From Methylobacterium persicinum (GTDB lineage Bacteria > Pseudomonadota > Alphaproteobacteria > Rhizobiales > Beijerinckiaceae): 64,000 bases of DNA. The translations under genes and the position numbers were made by a program. How positions within the stretch are numbered: the first letter of the stretch is position 1; each line of letters starts with the position of its first letter. The stretch covers positions 243,710 to 307,709 of the forward strand of contig NZ_BPQX01000037.1 in the NCBI RefSeq assembly GCF_022179525.1, in the 5' to 3' direction. This document shows positions 41,091 to 49,789 of this stretch, in pieces. The notes under the pieces are model-generated. The model was not told where the DNA came from, made no database searches, and was given only the letters and a program-made list of their open reading frames with translations.

Positions 41091-42353
41091 CTACCCGGCC
41101 CGTTGCAGGAGGGGCTCCGCCTGGACGGGGGCGAGGGGGCTCTCGAAGGTGAGCACCGCCCCGGAGACGGGATAGGAGAGGCTGACCGTCCCACCGAAGC
41201 TATGAGCCAGGCTTCGGGCGATCAGGCGGGTGCCGAAGCCTGTGCGCGAGGGCGGCAGAACCGGCGGGCCGCCGATCTCCTCCCACCGGAAGCAAAGGAC
41301 GGGATGTCCCCCGCCATGCCCGGCCCGCACGTGCCACGTGACGGCGACATGCCCGACCGCCGAAGAAAGCGAACCGTACTTGGTGGCGTTCGTGCCGAGT
41401 TCGTGCAGCATCAACGCCAGGGTCATGCCCTGATGCGCGTTGAGGGTGACGTCCGGGCCCTCGATCCGAAAGCGCCCCGGAACCCCATCGCCGTGGAGCG
41501 TCACGGTGGTTTGCACGAGGGCGCTGAGGGGGGCGCTCGCGAAGGATCCCAACACGAGCACGTCGTGGGCCTGCGCCAGGGCGAGGAGACGGGCGGCGAG
41601 GGAATCCGCGGCCGTCTCAAGGGATTCGGCGTTGCGCAGGGTCTGTGAGGCGACCGCCTGCACGAGGGCGAGGGTATTCTTCATGCGATGCGCCAGTTCC
41701 TGCATCAGCAGGGTCTGACGCGCCTCGGCGTCCTTCAACTCGGTGATGTCGCGGGCGACGGCCAGGATCCGCTCCGGCCGCTCGTCGGCCCCGTGGATGG
41801 GAGTCACCGCGATGTCCCACCACGTGGAGACTTCGCCGATCTCCAACCGGGCCTGAAAGCGGTTGGAACGGCCGAGCCGCGCGGAATGAATCCCATCGGC
41901 CACAGCCTCGCGGCTTTCGGGGCAGGACCAGAAATCCAACCAGAGCTGCCCGAGCGCGTCGGTCGCGCGGGGAAGCCCGAGGATCGACGGGCCGTTATCG
42001 CTGACGGTCATCAACCCGCCGTCGAGATCGAGAACCGCCACGAAATCGTTCGTGGTCCAGAGGATGCGACGGTTGAATTCCTCGCTGGCCTTCAGCTTGG
42101 CATTGAGATCCTCGGCGCTGGCGAGGCGGGCTGCCCCGTCCTCCAGATCACGCCGGTAGTGGGCGGCGGTGTTCCGGGCGGCGACGCGTTCGATCTCCAC
42201 GATATGACCGAGGCGAGCATTCCGCTGGATCTCGAAGTCGGCCAGTTCCGTCGCCTGGCTCAGAAGGCGGCGCAGGCGCAGATTCTCTGCCTCCAGGACG
42301 GCGATGCGACCCTGCGCCGAATCCTGCTCTTTCTCCGCAACAAGTAGATCCAT
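41091..42353 (-). CDS. HWE-family sensor histidine kinase with PAS domain
   Basis: A 420-residue soluble kinase. A coiled-coil occupies residues 10-95 (EKEQDSAQGRIAVLEAENLR), a PAS domain about 92-205 ends DITELKDAEARQ, then the HWE kinase core has His 222 in QELAHRMKNTLALVQAVASQ and LALMLHELGTNATKYGSL, with FRWEEIGGPP carrying the W-E part. Such kinases often feed the general stress response in these bacteria (family knowledge), but no phyR or nepR is in the window. Start at 42353 (MDLLVAEKEQD). Convergent with the Hpt gene. Confidence 0.88.
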   Translation of the reverse strand: MDLLVAEKEQDSAQGRIAVLEAENLRLRRLLSQATELADFEIQRNARLGHIVEIERVAARNTAAHYRRDLEDGAARLASAEDLNAKLKASEEFNRRILWTTNDFVAVLDLDGGLMTVSDNGPSILGLPRATDALGQLWLDFWSCPESREAVADGIHSARLGRSNRFQARLEIGEVSTWWDIAVTPIHGADERPERILAVARDITELKDAEARQTLLMQELAHRMKNTLALVQAVASQTLRNAESLETAADSLAARLLALAQAHDVLVLGSFASAPLSALVQTTVTLHGDGVPGRFRIEGPDVTLNAHQGMTLALMLHELGTNATKYGSLSSAVGHVAVTWHVRAGHGGGHPVLCFRWEEIGGPPVLPPSRTGFGTRLIARSLAHSFGGTVSLSYPVSGAVLTFESPLAPVQAEPLLQRAG

Positions 42354-42574
42354 TGGCGTGCCCCCGCCGAATCCGCGCACCGGAGGCCCCGTCGTGGGGC
42401 AAGTCCCGACCCTGACCCGCCGAAACCGAGGCTGGCGACGGTCAGGTCGAGGTCGTGGCGACGGCGGCGGGTGTCCCGCTTCTAGTCCGCCGCCTCAACC
42501 CGCAACCGCGCGATTCGAGGGGTTCGATGACGGTAGCACGGCGCAATTTGGTCGCAAGCGAAGCCTCTCAACCG

Positions 42575-42604
42575 AATTGCGACAAATTGGCGAATTCGGA
42601 AATT
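42575..42604. promoter_or_regulatory. AT-rich cluster with phased AATT tetramers
   Basis: AATT occurs at 42575, 42585, 42593 and 42601 in the 267-base spacer between the UbiB-type gene and the HWE kinase gene, both on the minus strand. This is unusual in such G+C-rich DNA. It may be part of the kinase promoter or a binding site for an AT-preferring protein. No clear -35/-10 pair was found. Confidence 0.3.
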
Positions 42605-42620
42605 GTATTCGCGTGCCGGC

Positions 42621-44252
42621 TCACCGGTTTCGCATCAGGAGCACCAGCCACCCGATACCGAGAATAAAAACAACCAGCCCTATGGAGACGAAGACGGGCG
42701 TACCCAAATCGATCAGGCGAGGCGCCAGCTGGGTCGCGAATGCAGCGACCACCAAGGCCACCGCCACGCGGGCGGCGGCGCGCTCGATGCCGCGGGTGAC
42801 CTTGTCGAGGCCCTTGATCTCGATCTCCACCGTGACGCGGCCCTGCTTGAGCCGCACCAACATGAGATGGATGAGGGTCGGCAGTTCGGATGCGGCGCCG
42901 TAGAGCCCCGCTCCCAGCGCCTCGGCCTTCTGCTTCAAGCCGTCGAGGGAGAACTGCGAGCGCATGCTCGCCCGCACCGTGGGCGCGGCGGCGGCGAAGA
43001 GATCGAAGTTCGGATCGAGGTGGCGCATCACGCCGTCCGCGGTCACCAGCCCCTTGAACAGGATCGCAAGGTCCGTCGGCATGGCGAGGTCGTTCTCGCG
43101 GGCCATGTTCATGAAGTCGGTGAGGACAAGCCCAAGGTTCAAGGGAATCGTGGAATGGCTTTCCACGAAGGCCTGCGCGGACACTTGGAGCTTGGTCAGG
43201 TCGGGGTTGCTGGCCCCCGTCCAGTCGAGGAGCACGGCCATCAGTCCGTCGGCGTCCTGCTTCAGCATGGCGCCGATGAGGACGAGGAGCTGGTTCCGCC
43301 GCCGCTGCGACAGGCGGCCGATGATCCCAAAATCGATGAAGCCGATCCTGTTGTCGGACATCGCGAGCATGTTGCCGGGATGCGGATCGGCGTGGAACAG
43401 CCCCTCGATCAGGGCCATCTGCAGGAAGGCGTCGGTCCCCTTCTGGGCGAGGAGCTTCTTGTCGATCCCCGCCGCCTCGAGCGCGGCCTCGTCATTGGGG
43501 GGGATGCCGTGGATGAAGTCCTGGACGAGGACTCGCTCCGAGCAATACTCCCAGTGGATCTTCGGAAAGACGATGTCGTCACGGCCTTCGAAGATTTCCG
43601 CGAGCCGCTCGCAGTTCCGCGCCTCGTTCAGCAGATCCAGCTCGCCGTTCAAGCCGTCGGCGAGGTGGCGCATCTGCTCCCGCGGCTGGTAGCGAGCCAT
43701 GTCCGGCCACTCGGTCTCGAGGATGCGCGCTCCGTGCGCCATGAGGCGCAGATCCGCCTCAATGATCTTGCGCAGGTTCGGCCGCACCACCTTGACGATG
43801 ACATCCTCGCCCGAATGCAGCCTCGCCCTGTAGACCTGGGCGATGGAGGCCGAGGCGATCGGCTCGATGTTGAATTCCGCGAAGAGTTCGAGGGGCGAGC
43901 CGCCGAGATCCTGCTCGAGTTGCGGCCGGATCATATCCCACGACACGGGGACGACCTGGCTGTGCAGCTTCTGCAACTCCTCCGTCCATGCTGGGGACAG
44001 GAGATCGGGGCGGCTCGCCAGGATCTGGCCGAACTTGATGAAGGTGGGTCCCAGGGCCTCGATCGCCCGGCGCATGCGCTCGGGCTCCGACAGGCGGGTC
44101 ACGTCGAGGCGGGGCTGGCGGCGCGGCAGCAGGGGGAGGGCACGCAGACCAAGCCGGTCCACGACGCGGGTCACGCCGAAGCCGATCAGGATCGACGCAA
44201 TCTCCGACAGCCGCTGGCGGTCGCGTGCGGCAACGAAGGCGGTTTTGAGCAT
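42621..44252 (-). CDS. ABC1/AarF/UbiB family atypical kinase
   Basis: A 543-residue membrane-anchored member of the UbiB family, whose founding member supports ubiquinone synthesis. Landmarks are the KFGQILASRPDLL (KxGQ motif), a short glycine-poor Ala-rich nucleotide loop SASIAQVYRARL, LFHADPHPGNML and GFIDFGIIG. Two C-terminal helices (AVALVVAAFATQLAPRLI; PVFVSIGLVVFILGIGWLVLL) anchor it. The ATG at 44252 gives MLKTAFVAARDRQ. No ubiE or coaBC neighbour, so the ubiquinone link is by family only. Confidence 0.88.
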   Translation of the reverse strand: MLKTAFVAARDRQRLSEIASILIGFGVTRVVDRLGLRALPLLPRRQPRLDVTRLSEPERMRRAIEALGPTFIKFGQILASRPDLLSPAWTEELQKLHSQVVPVSWDMIRPQLEQDLGGSPLELFAEFNIEPIASASIAQVYRARLHSGEDVIVKVVRPNLRKIIEADLRLMAHGARILETEWPDMARYQPREQMRHLADGLNGELDLLNEARNCERLAEIFEGRDDIVFPKIHWEYCSERVLVQDFIHGIPPNDEAALEAAGIDKKLLAQKGTDAFLQMALIEGLFHADPHPGNMLAMSDNRIGFIDFGIIGRLSQRRRNQLLVLIGAMLKQDADGLMAVLLDWTGASNPDLTKLQVSAQAFVESHSTIPLNLGLVLTDFMNMARENDLAMPTDLAILFKGLVTADGVMRHLDPNFDLFAAAAPTVRASMRSQFSLDGLKQKAEALGAGLYGAASELPTLIHLMLVRLKQGRVTVEIEIKGLDKVTRGIERAAARVAVALVVAAFATQLAPRLIDLGTPVFVSIGLVVFILGIGWLVLLMRNR

Positions 44253-44334
44253 GGGGCTGGCGGGATCCGTCGGAATGGGCCTCACGGCAGCCCGATCTTA
44301 AGGACTTTTTTGGGACCTGCTTACGCAGTCCCGC

Positions 44335-44368
44335 CCGGTGGGCACCGCGACATGGCGGCGCCCACCGG
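44335..44368 (-). terminator. hairpin after the aminotransferase gene
   Basis: A perfect 9-base stem (CCGGTGGGC at 44335-44343 with GCCCACCGG at 44360-44368) begins 6 bases after the stop of the minus-strand aminotransferase gene. No U-run follows on that strand, so termination strength is uncertain. Confidence 0.5.
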
Positions 44369-44373
44369 CACGA

Positions 44374-45579
44374 TTAGCCCTTCACGGACGCGTCGATGGC
44401 ATCGAGAACGCGGTCGATGTTGTGGGTGTTGAGGGCCGCCACGCAGACCCGGCCGGTCTCGAGGGCGTAGACCTCGTGCTCGTCGCGCAGGCGCACGGCC
44501 TCGTCGGGGCTGAGGCCCGTGTACGAAAACATGCCCTTCTGCACCTTAATCGCCTCGAAGCCCCGGTCGGGGTGGCGCTGGTGAAGGCTGTCGGCCATCC
44601 GCACGCGCATCTCCTTGATGCGCTCCCGCATCTGGCCAAGCTCCTTCTCCCAATCGGCCCGGAGGGCGGGATCGGTGAGCACGGTTTCCACGATGGCCGC
44701 CCCGTGGGTATGCGGGTTCGAGTAGCTCGCCCGCACGAGGCGCTTGGCCAGGGCCTCGACCTTGGCGCGCATGGCCGGGTCGGCCGCGACGATGGTCAGG
44801 GCGCCGACCCGCTCGCCATAAAGGGAGAAGGACTTGGAGAAGGAAGAGGCGACGAAGAACTCCTGCCCCGACTGGGCGAAGAGCCGTACCGGCGCGGCAT
44901 CCTCATCGAGGCCGAAGCCGAAACCCTGGTAGGCGATGTCGAGGAAGGGGATGAGCCCCCGCGTCTGCATCAGGGGCACGAGTTCGGCCCATTCCTCGTC
45001 GGTCAGGTCCGCGCCGGTCGGGTTGTGGCAGCAGGCGTGCAGCACCACGATCGAGCCGGCAGGCAGGGCCTCCAGGGCCTTGCGCATGGCCGGGTAGTCC
45101 ACCCCGCCGGTCTCGGCCGAGAAGTAGGGGTAGTCCGCCACAGTGAACCCGGCCTGGGTGAACAGCGCCCGGTGATTCTCCCAGGTCGGATCGCTCACGG
45201 CGACAGTGGCGCCGGGCTTCAGCTTGGCAAGAACGTCGGCGCCGATCTTAAGCGCGCCGGTCCCACCGACGCTCTGGAGGGTGGCAGCCCGATTCTGCGA
45301 CAGGATCGGGGCGCCCGCTCCGAACAGCAGCGCCTGCACGGCGTCGCGGAACGGCTTCGTCCCCTCGATCGGCCGGTAGGTCTTAGGCAGGGCCTTGTCG
45401 ATCCAGCGCTTTTCCGCCTCCTGCACCGCGCGCAGGCGGGGGACCTTGCCGTCCGCATCCGTGTAGACGCCGATGGCGAGGTTCAGTTTACCCGGGCGGG
45501 TATCGGCATTGAACGCCTCGAACAGGCGCATGATCGGGTCGAGGGGCGCATCCTGGATGCCGGCGAACAACGAGGTCAT
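44374..45579 (-). CDS. aspartate/aromatic aminotransferase (class I, AspC/TyrB type)
   Basis: A 401-residue PLP enzyme of the AspC/TyrB subgroup. The active-site elements are CCHNPTGADL (Asn), FLDIAYQGFGFGLDED (Asp), SSFSKSFSLYGERVG (Schiff-base Lys), RASYSNPHTHGA and GRVCVA (substrate carboxylate Arg). It transfers amino groups between glutamate and aspartate or aromatic keto acids. The split between the two activities cannot be read from sequence. Start at 45579 (MTSLFAGIQDAPLDPIMRL). Divergent from infA. Confidence 0.93.
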   Translation of the reverse strand: MTSLFAGIQDAPLDPIMRLFEAFNADTRPGKLNLAIGVYTDADGKVPRLRAVQEAEKRWIDKALPKTYRPIEGTKPFRDAVQALLFGAGAPILSQNRAATLQSVGGTGALKIGADVLAKLKPGATVAVSDPTWENHRALFTQAGFTVADYPYFSAETGGVDYPAMRKALEALPAGSIVVLHACCHNPTGADLTDEEWAELVPLMQTRGLIPFLDIAYQGFGFGLDEDAAPVRLFAQSGQEFFVASSFSKSFSLYGERVGALTIVAADPAMRAKVEALAKRLVRASYSNPHTHGAAIVETVLTDPALRADWEKELGQMRERIKEMRVRMADSLHQRHPDRGFEAIKVQKGMFSYTGLSPDEAVRLRDEHEVYALETGRVCVAALNTHNIDRVLDAIDASVKG

Positions 45580-45952
45580 GGAGAAGGTGTCCCGAAACGG
45601 CTGAGGCGGCCCGCCGGGGACGAACACTCGCCGCCGCGGCACTGCGGGCCGGCCGCCTTATCGCGCAGAACGGCTTGGATCGCGACCCTTCCCGCGGAAG
45701 ATTGAAGGCGGTTCTTGCGCCTGTCGGCCGAACACCCCGGCGAAATACCGGTTGTACAGTGATACCGGGATCGCCCCCGCCGACTTGCGGCTCCCTCCCT
45801 TGACGACTAAATCCGTGCTTCGCCGCCGGGTAGCCGAGATCCGCCGTCTTCGGATCGGACGGTCGCGCTCAGGCGTTTTTCAGACGACACGGGTTGTCGA
45901 ACGCAATGTTGCCGGAACGCCTGCTGCCGGACGGTCCGACTGGAGAAGGTGT
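45580..45952. other. 373-base divergent spacer, no gene seen
   Basis: Lies between the aminotransferase (minus) and infA (plus) and must hold promoters for both. A TTGACG at 45800-45805 has no good -10 partner at normal spacing. The heptamer ATACCGG occurs twice 18 bases apart near 45745-45770. Nothing firmer can be said. Confidence 0.4.
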
Positions 45953-46228
45953 ATGGCAAAAGAAGAGTTGATGCAGTTCGACGGTCTCGTGATCGAGATC
46001 CTTCCCGACGCCCGCTACCGCGTGCAGCTGGACCAGGGCCACGAGATCGTGGCCTACACTGCGGGCAAGATGAAGAAGAACCGCATCAAGACCCTGGCCG
46101 GCGATCGGGTGACGGTCGAGATGTCGCCCTACGACCTGGAAAAGGGGCGCCTCGTGTTTCGCCACAAGGACGAGCGTGCCTCCGGTCCGCGTCCGCCGGT
46201 GCGCGGCGGCCAGTTCCGCCGCCGCTGA
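45953..46228 (+). CDS. infA: translation initiation factor IF-1, C-terminally extended
   Basis: A 91-residue protein with the S1/OB fold of IF-1: [62 protein letters not shown]-1 normally ends near residue 72, but here a basic Arg/Pro/Gly tail of about 17 residues follows ([12 protein letters not shown]). It binds the ribosomal A site during initiation. The GGAGAAGG site lies 4-5 bases before the ATG. The divergent sequence and tail suggest it could be a second IF-1 paralogue rather than the main one. The next gene starts one base after the stop. Confidence 0.9.
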   Translation: MAKEELMQFDGLVIEILPDARYRVQLDQGHEIVAYTAGKMKKNRIKTLAGDRVTVEMSPYDLEKGRLVFRHKDERASGPRPPVRGGQFRRR

Positions 46229-46229
46229 C

Positions 46230-47189
46230 GTGGTGAAGCCGGGCGGCGGCGCCGCTGCGGCGTACCCTCTCCTAACGCTGACGGCGCTGCTCTGGGCGGG
46301 CAACGCCGTCACCAGTCGGTGGGCACCGGGCCATGTCTCGCCTCAGGTCATCACAACCCTGCGCTGGCTGATCGCCTGCGCGGCACTCCTCCCCTTCGCG
46401 GGTCCGCGGGTCGCGGCCGAATGGCCGGTGCTTCGGCGCCACTGGATCCGCATCCTGCTCATGGGCGGCCTGGGCTACACCGCCTTCAACTGCCTGTTCT
46501 ATGCGGCGGGCACCTATACCGGCGCCGTCAACCTCGCCCTGTTTCAGGGGTCGATTCCGGTGATGGTGATCATCGCCAACAGGCTCGCCTACGGGGTGCC
46601 GGTCACGGCGGGGCAGGCAGCCGGAGTGGTGCTGACATTGGCGGGGGCTGCTCTGGCAGCGAGCCACGGCGATCTATCGGTTTTGACCAGCCTTGCCTTC
46701 AACCGCGGAGACGTCCTCGTTTTCGGGGCTTGCCTGCTCTACGCGGGATATACGGTCGTGCTCCCCGCCCGGCCCAAGGTGTCGGCCCTGGCCTTCTTTG
46801 GAGCGATGGCGGTGGCGGCCTTCGTGACGTCGCTGCCGCCGCTCGCCGTTGAATGGGCGTTGGGGCATTCCGTCTGGCCGAGCCGATGGGGCTGGGCGAT
46901 GGTGGCCTTCGTCGGACTGGGGCCGTCGCTGCTGTCTCAGCTCTGCTTCATGCGCGGCGTCGAGCTGATCGGCCCGAACCGCGCAGGCCTGTTCGTGAAC
47001 CTCGTGCCGATCTTCGGCGCAGGGCTCGCCGTTCTATTGATCGGCGAGCCCTTCGGCCCAACGCAGGCGGTAGCCCTGGCCCTCGTGCTGGGAGGGATCG
47101 CCTGCGCCGAGCGCTTGAAGCCACCGCCGGCTCCGGCCGACGCGGCTTATTCGCAGACGCGGACGCGGCGGAACAGCACGTCGCCATAG
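46230..47189 (+). CDS. EamA-type DMT-family transporter
   Basis: A 319-residue protein with ten predicted helices in two EamA halves. The first reads LTLTALLWAGNAVTSRWAPG... and SPQVITTLRWLIACAALLPF, and the second RGDVLVFGACLLYAGYTVVL. The end of each half carries the usual GE-type motif (LLIGEPFGPTQAVALALVLGG). The substrate is unknown. The GTG at 46230 is one base after the infA stop, so it is probably translated from the infA message. Its 3' end overlaps the convergent small gene by 43 bases. Confidence 0.83.
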   Translation: MVKPGGGAAAAYPLLTLTALLWAGNAVTSRWAPGHVSPQVITTLRWLIACAALLPFAGPRVAAEWPVLRRHWIRILLMGGLGYTAFNCLFYAAGTYTGAVNLALFQGSIPVMVIIANRLAYGVPVTAGQAAGVVLTLAGAALAASHGDLSVLTSLAFNRGDVLVFGACLLYAGYTVVLPARPKVSALAFFGAMAVAAFVTSLPPLAVEWALGHSVWPSRWGWAMVAFVGLGPSLLSQLCFMRGVELIGPNRAGLFVNLVPIFGAGLAVLLIGEPFGPTQAVALALVLGGIACAERLKPPPAPADAAYSQTRTRRNSTSP

Positions 47190-47452
47190 GCATCGACGTA
47201 GCGACGACGCTCGAAATGGCAGACCGGGCCGTAATCCTCCTCGACGTAAACCGGGGGCGGAGCGCGGTAGACGGGCCGGCCGGGATAGTAGCCGTTGTTG
47301 GCGGACGACGCGATGGCGCTGCCCACCGCAAGACCACCGATGGCGCCAAGGGCCGCAGCGCCGCCCGGGCTGATACCGTCCCGCGCCTGGGCGGCGGGGG
47401 CAAGGGAAACGAGGCCGCTCAATAGCAAGGCCGTAGCGAATGTCGTCCGCAT
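47147..47452 (-). CDS. small secreted protein with glycine-rich helix
   Basis: A 101-residue protein. Signal peptide about 1-24 (MRTTFATALLLSGLVSLAPA, cleavage near AQA-RD), then a Gly/Ala-rich segment (GGAAALGAIGGLAVGSAIAS) that resembles a glycine zipper. A Pro/Tyr-rich linker and a tail with two Cys (PVCHFERRR and RVRVCE) complete it. Function unknown. It is convergent with and overlaps the EamA gene by 43 bases. The longer frame to 47911 runs into the next gene and is rejected. Confidence 0.72.
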   Translation of the reverse strand: MRTTFATALLLSGLVSLAPAAQARDGISPGGAAALGAIGGLAVGSAIASSANNGYYPGRPVYRAPPPVYVEEDYGPVCHFERRRYVDAYGDVLFRRVRVCE

Positions 47453-47603
47453 AGCTCTTTCCGGGATGAATCGGCGCCTCTCGGCGTTGCCCTTATCCGA
47501 TACCAGCTTTCGGGCATTTGTTCGGCGGACGACTTGGCCGCTTACCTGCGCTTGACGCCGGGCGCCCCCGGTCCGAAACCGGCCATGGAATGAGGGGATC
47601 GTC

Positions 47604-48209
47604 ATGGTGACACGGGGCTTTGTCGGGCGCAGGCAGCTGCCGGAGACCGGTGCACGGCTCCCGCCGGGCCAGTACCTGACGCAGGATTTCCCGATCCTCC
47701 AGATCGGGCCGAACCCGACCATCGATCTCGCGACGTGGCGTTTCACCCTTCGGGAAGGGTCGCGGCCGATCAAGTCCTGGTCCTGGGAGGAATTGGACGC
47801 CCTGCCGCGGACCGGGTGGCACGGCGACATCCATTGCGTCACCAAATGGTCTAAATTCGACACCGACTGGGAAGGCGTGACCATCGACGACATCCTCGCC
47901 GATGCGAACATGTCTGCCCCGACCGCTTATCTCCTGGCGGAGTCCTACGACGACTACACCACCAACGTGCCGGTGGCGGACCTCCTGGGCGGCCGGGCCA
48001 TGATTGCCACTCGCTACGCGGGCGAGCCCATTCATGCGGATCACGGGGGGCCGGCGCGGCTGTTCGTACCTCACCTCTACTTCTGGAAGAGCGCCAAGTG
48101 GCTGAAGGGCCTGCGCTTCACCACCACCGACACCGCCGGCTTCTGGGAGCTGCGCGGCTATCACATGTATGGGGATCCCTGGCGTGAGCAGCGCTACATC
48201 GGAGACTGA
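47604..48209 (+). CDS. molybdopterin-dependent oxidoreductase, sulfite-oxidase fold, cytosolic
   Basis: A 201-residue protein with the Oxidored_molyb domain. Cys 78 in DIHCVTKWSKFD is the expected molybdenum ligand, and DHGGPARLFVPHLYFWKSAKW is the family C-terminal block. Unlike YedY/MsrP it has no Tat signal, so it should stay in the cytosol. It overlaps by 41 bases with a flavin reductase gene that likely supplies or accepts electrons. The substrate is unknown. The cofactor genes moaC and moeA occur in the same window. Confidence 0.86.
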   Translation: MVTRGFVGRRQLPETGARLPPGQYLTQDFPILQIGPNPTIDLATWRFTLREGSRPIKSWSWEELDALPRTGWHGDIHCVTKWSKFDTDWEGVTIDDILADANMSAPTAYLLAESYDDYTTNVPVADLLGGRAMIATRYAGEPIHADHGGPARLFVPHLYFWKSAKWLKGLRFTTTDTAGFWELRGYHMYGDPWREQRYIGD

Positions 48210-48936
48210 CGCGGCACCCGCCGAACCCGTGGTGTTCCGCTGGCACGAGGCGGAGGTCGTCGCCGTGGAGGCGATCACCCCGAGCGTGAAGAGCGTGCGC
48301 CTGCGCTGTGCCATCGCGGGGCGGCAGAGGGCCGGGCAGCATGTCGATGTGCGCCTCACGGCTGCCGACGGGTATCGGGCGAGCCGCAGCTACTCGGTCG
48401 CCTCGCCCCCCGACGGGACCGGGACCCTCGAGCTCATGATCGAGGGGCTGGCCGATGGCGAGGTGTCCGGGTGGTTCTTTGCCGATGCCGCAATTGGCGA
48501 CCGCGTCGAGCTGCGGGGTCCTATCGGGGGCTCCTTTTCATGGGACGGCCCGGATGGCGGACCGCTGCTCCTGGCCGCGGGGGGATCGGGTATCGTCCCC
48601 TTGCTGGCGATGCTCAGGAGGCGGGCGCAGGTGGCGCCGGAAATTCCCGCGGCGCTGATCTACTCGGTGCGCACCCGCGCGGAGGCGATCGCTCTTACGG
48701 AACTCGAATCGCGCGACCGTGAGGAGACGAATTTCACGCTCGTCCTACGCACCACCCGCGAAGGGGAGGGCGGCCGTATCGACGCCGATGCCGTTGAAGC
48801 GGCGCTCGCCCGGACAGGAGCACCCGGAAAGGTTTTTATCTGCGGCTCGAACCGCTTCGTTAGTCCCACCGCGGATCTCATAGTTTCCGCGGGTGTGCCG
48901 CCGGGGCTCGTGCGGACGGAGCGGTTCGGGGAGTGA
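48169..48936 (+). CDS. FAD-binding ferredoxin-NADP-reductase-type oxidoreductase
   Basis: A 255-residue two-domain reductase. The FAD domain carries SRSYSVASPP (RxYS motif). The pyridine-nucleotide domain starts LLLAAGGSGIVPLLAML and ends with VFICGSNRF. No CxxC-type iron-sulfur domain is attached. The ATG at 48169 lies inside the preceding molybdopterin gene; a GTG at 48184 is an alternative. The overlap implies that the two proteins are made together and probably form one redox system. Confidence 0.86.
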   Translation: MGIPGVSSATSETDAAPAEPVVFRWHEAEVVAVEAITPSVKSVRLRCAIAGRQRAGQHVDVRLTAADGYRASRSYSVASPPDGTGTLELMIEGLADGEVSGWFFADAAIGDRVELRGPIGGSFSWDGPDGGPLLLAAGGSGIVPLLAMLRRRAQVAPEIPAALIYSVRTRAEAIALTELESRDREETNFTLVLRTTREGEGGRIDADAVEAALARTGAPGKVFICGSNRFVSPTADLIVSAGVPPGLVRTERFGE

Positions 48937-49166
48937 ACTGCCTGTCGGCGTATCACCCAGGGGATCGATCTTCGGCACCGCCCGTCTCTGTCGGTCGAAG
49001 CCGAAACCTCACAATGTCATCTTGAGGTTTTTGGCCGACAAAGCGCAATAGAGACAATGATTTGGCAGGCCTATGCCGTGTGGTGCGCGCTGTGGCCTCC
49101 GGGGAACCGGCAGCCGGAAAAGCCGTTCGCCTTGCATCGGCCTGCGGGTCGGCCAAGGAGGTGGTG

Positions 49167-49406
49167 ATGATCAGGACGTTCTCACGGATCTCGCTCGTCG
49201 CAATGGCGCTCGTCGGCTTGACCAGCATCGCGTCGGCCCGGGACGCCGCAAGGCCGAAGACAAAGCACCATGCGACCACCGTCGCCGGGTTCAAACCTGC
49301 TTTCCGCGCCGATACGAGCGTGTCGGGTGCGGCACGGCCGTATTCCTGGCCGGTCAGCGACCGGTATCGGCCTGTGTCTCAGCCGTATTTCGGTCGAGCT
49401 TTCTGA
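49167..49406 (+). CDS. small secreted protein, unknown function
   Basis: A 79-residue protein with a signal peptide (MIRTFSRISLVAMALVGLTS, cleavage near ASA-RD) and a basic, Tyr/Pro-rich remainder (PYSWPVSDRYRPVSQPYFG). AAGGAGG lies upstream of the ATG at 49167. The longer frame from 49062 adds an unconserved leader. No family is recognised. Confidence 0.6.
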   Translation: MIRTFSRISLVAMALVGLTSIASARDAARPKTKHHATTVAGFKPAFRADTSVSGAARPYSWPVSDRYRPVSQPYFGRAF

Positions 49407-49552
49407 TCGCGTTCGGAACTGGATGATGTGATTTCTGCCAAGCTGATCGCGGTGGTGCGGCAATCGTGACGGATTTATTGCATAAGCGGTAACTGCGTAG
49501 AAACAGCGGAGGCGCATGGTCTGCGCCCATTGGTTCAATCCGGCGCCTCCCT

Positions 49553-49789
49553 GTGCCCCGCTATTTCATCGACCTCCACGACGGCACCAACCTCGTCCGC
49601 GACAAGGTGGGTTACGACCTGCCCGACCTCGACGCCGCCCGCGGGCAGGCGGCCCGGGTCATGACGCGTATCGCGCAGGGGATCGCGGACGGCCCGGAGC
49701 GCCAGGACTACGTCCTCGCCGTGCGCTCGGAAGACGGCGTCGTGCGCCTGCGGATGCGGATGTCCCTGGATCCGAACCCGGTGGACTAG
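49553..49789 (+). CDS. DUF6894-family small protein
   Basis: A 78-residue protein starting MPRYFIDLHDGTNLVRDKVG with GTG as start codon. The YFIDLHDG opening, the central DLDAARGQAARVM helix and the closing VRSEDGVVRLRMRMSL strands match the DUF6894 family, common in Methylobacterium and Bradyrhizobium and of unknown function. The ribosome-binding site is weak. Confidence 0.75.
   Translation: MPRYFIDLHDGTNLVRDKVGYDLPDLDAARGQAARVMTRIAQGIADGPERQDYVLAVRSEDGVVRLRMRMSLDPNPVD

Noticed and set aside
45800-45828. An infA promoter at TTGACG
   Set aside because: No acceptable -10 sequence occurs at 16-19 bases, so it is not listed as a promoter.
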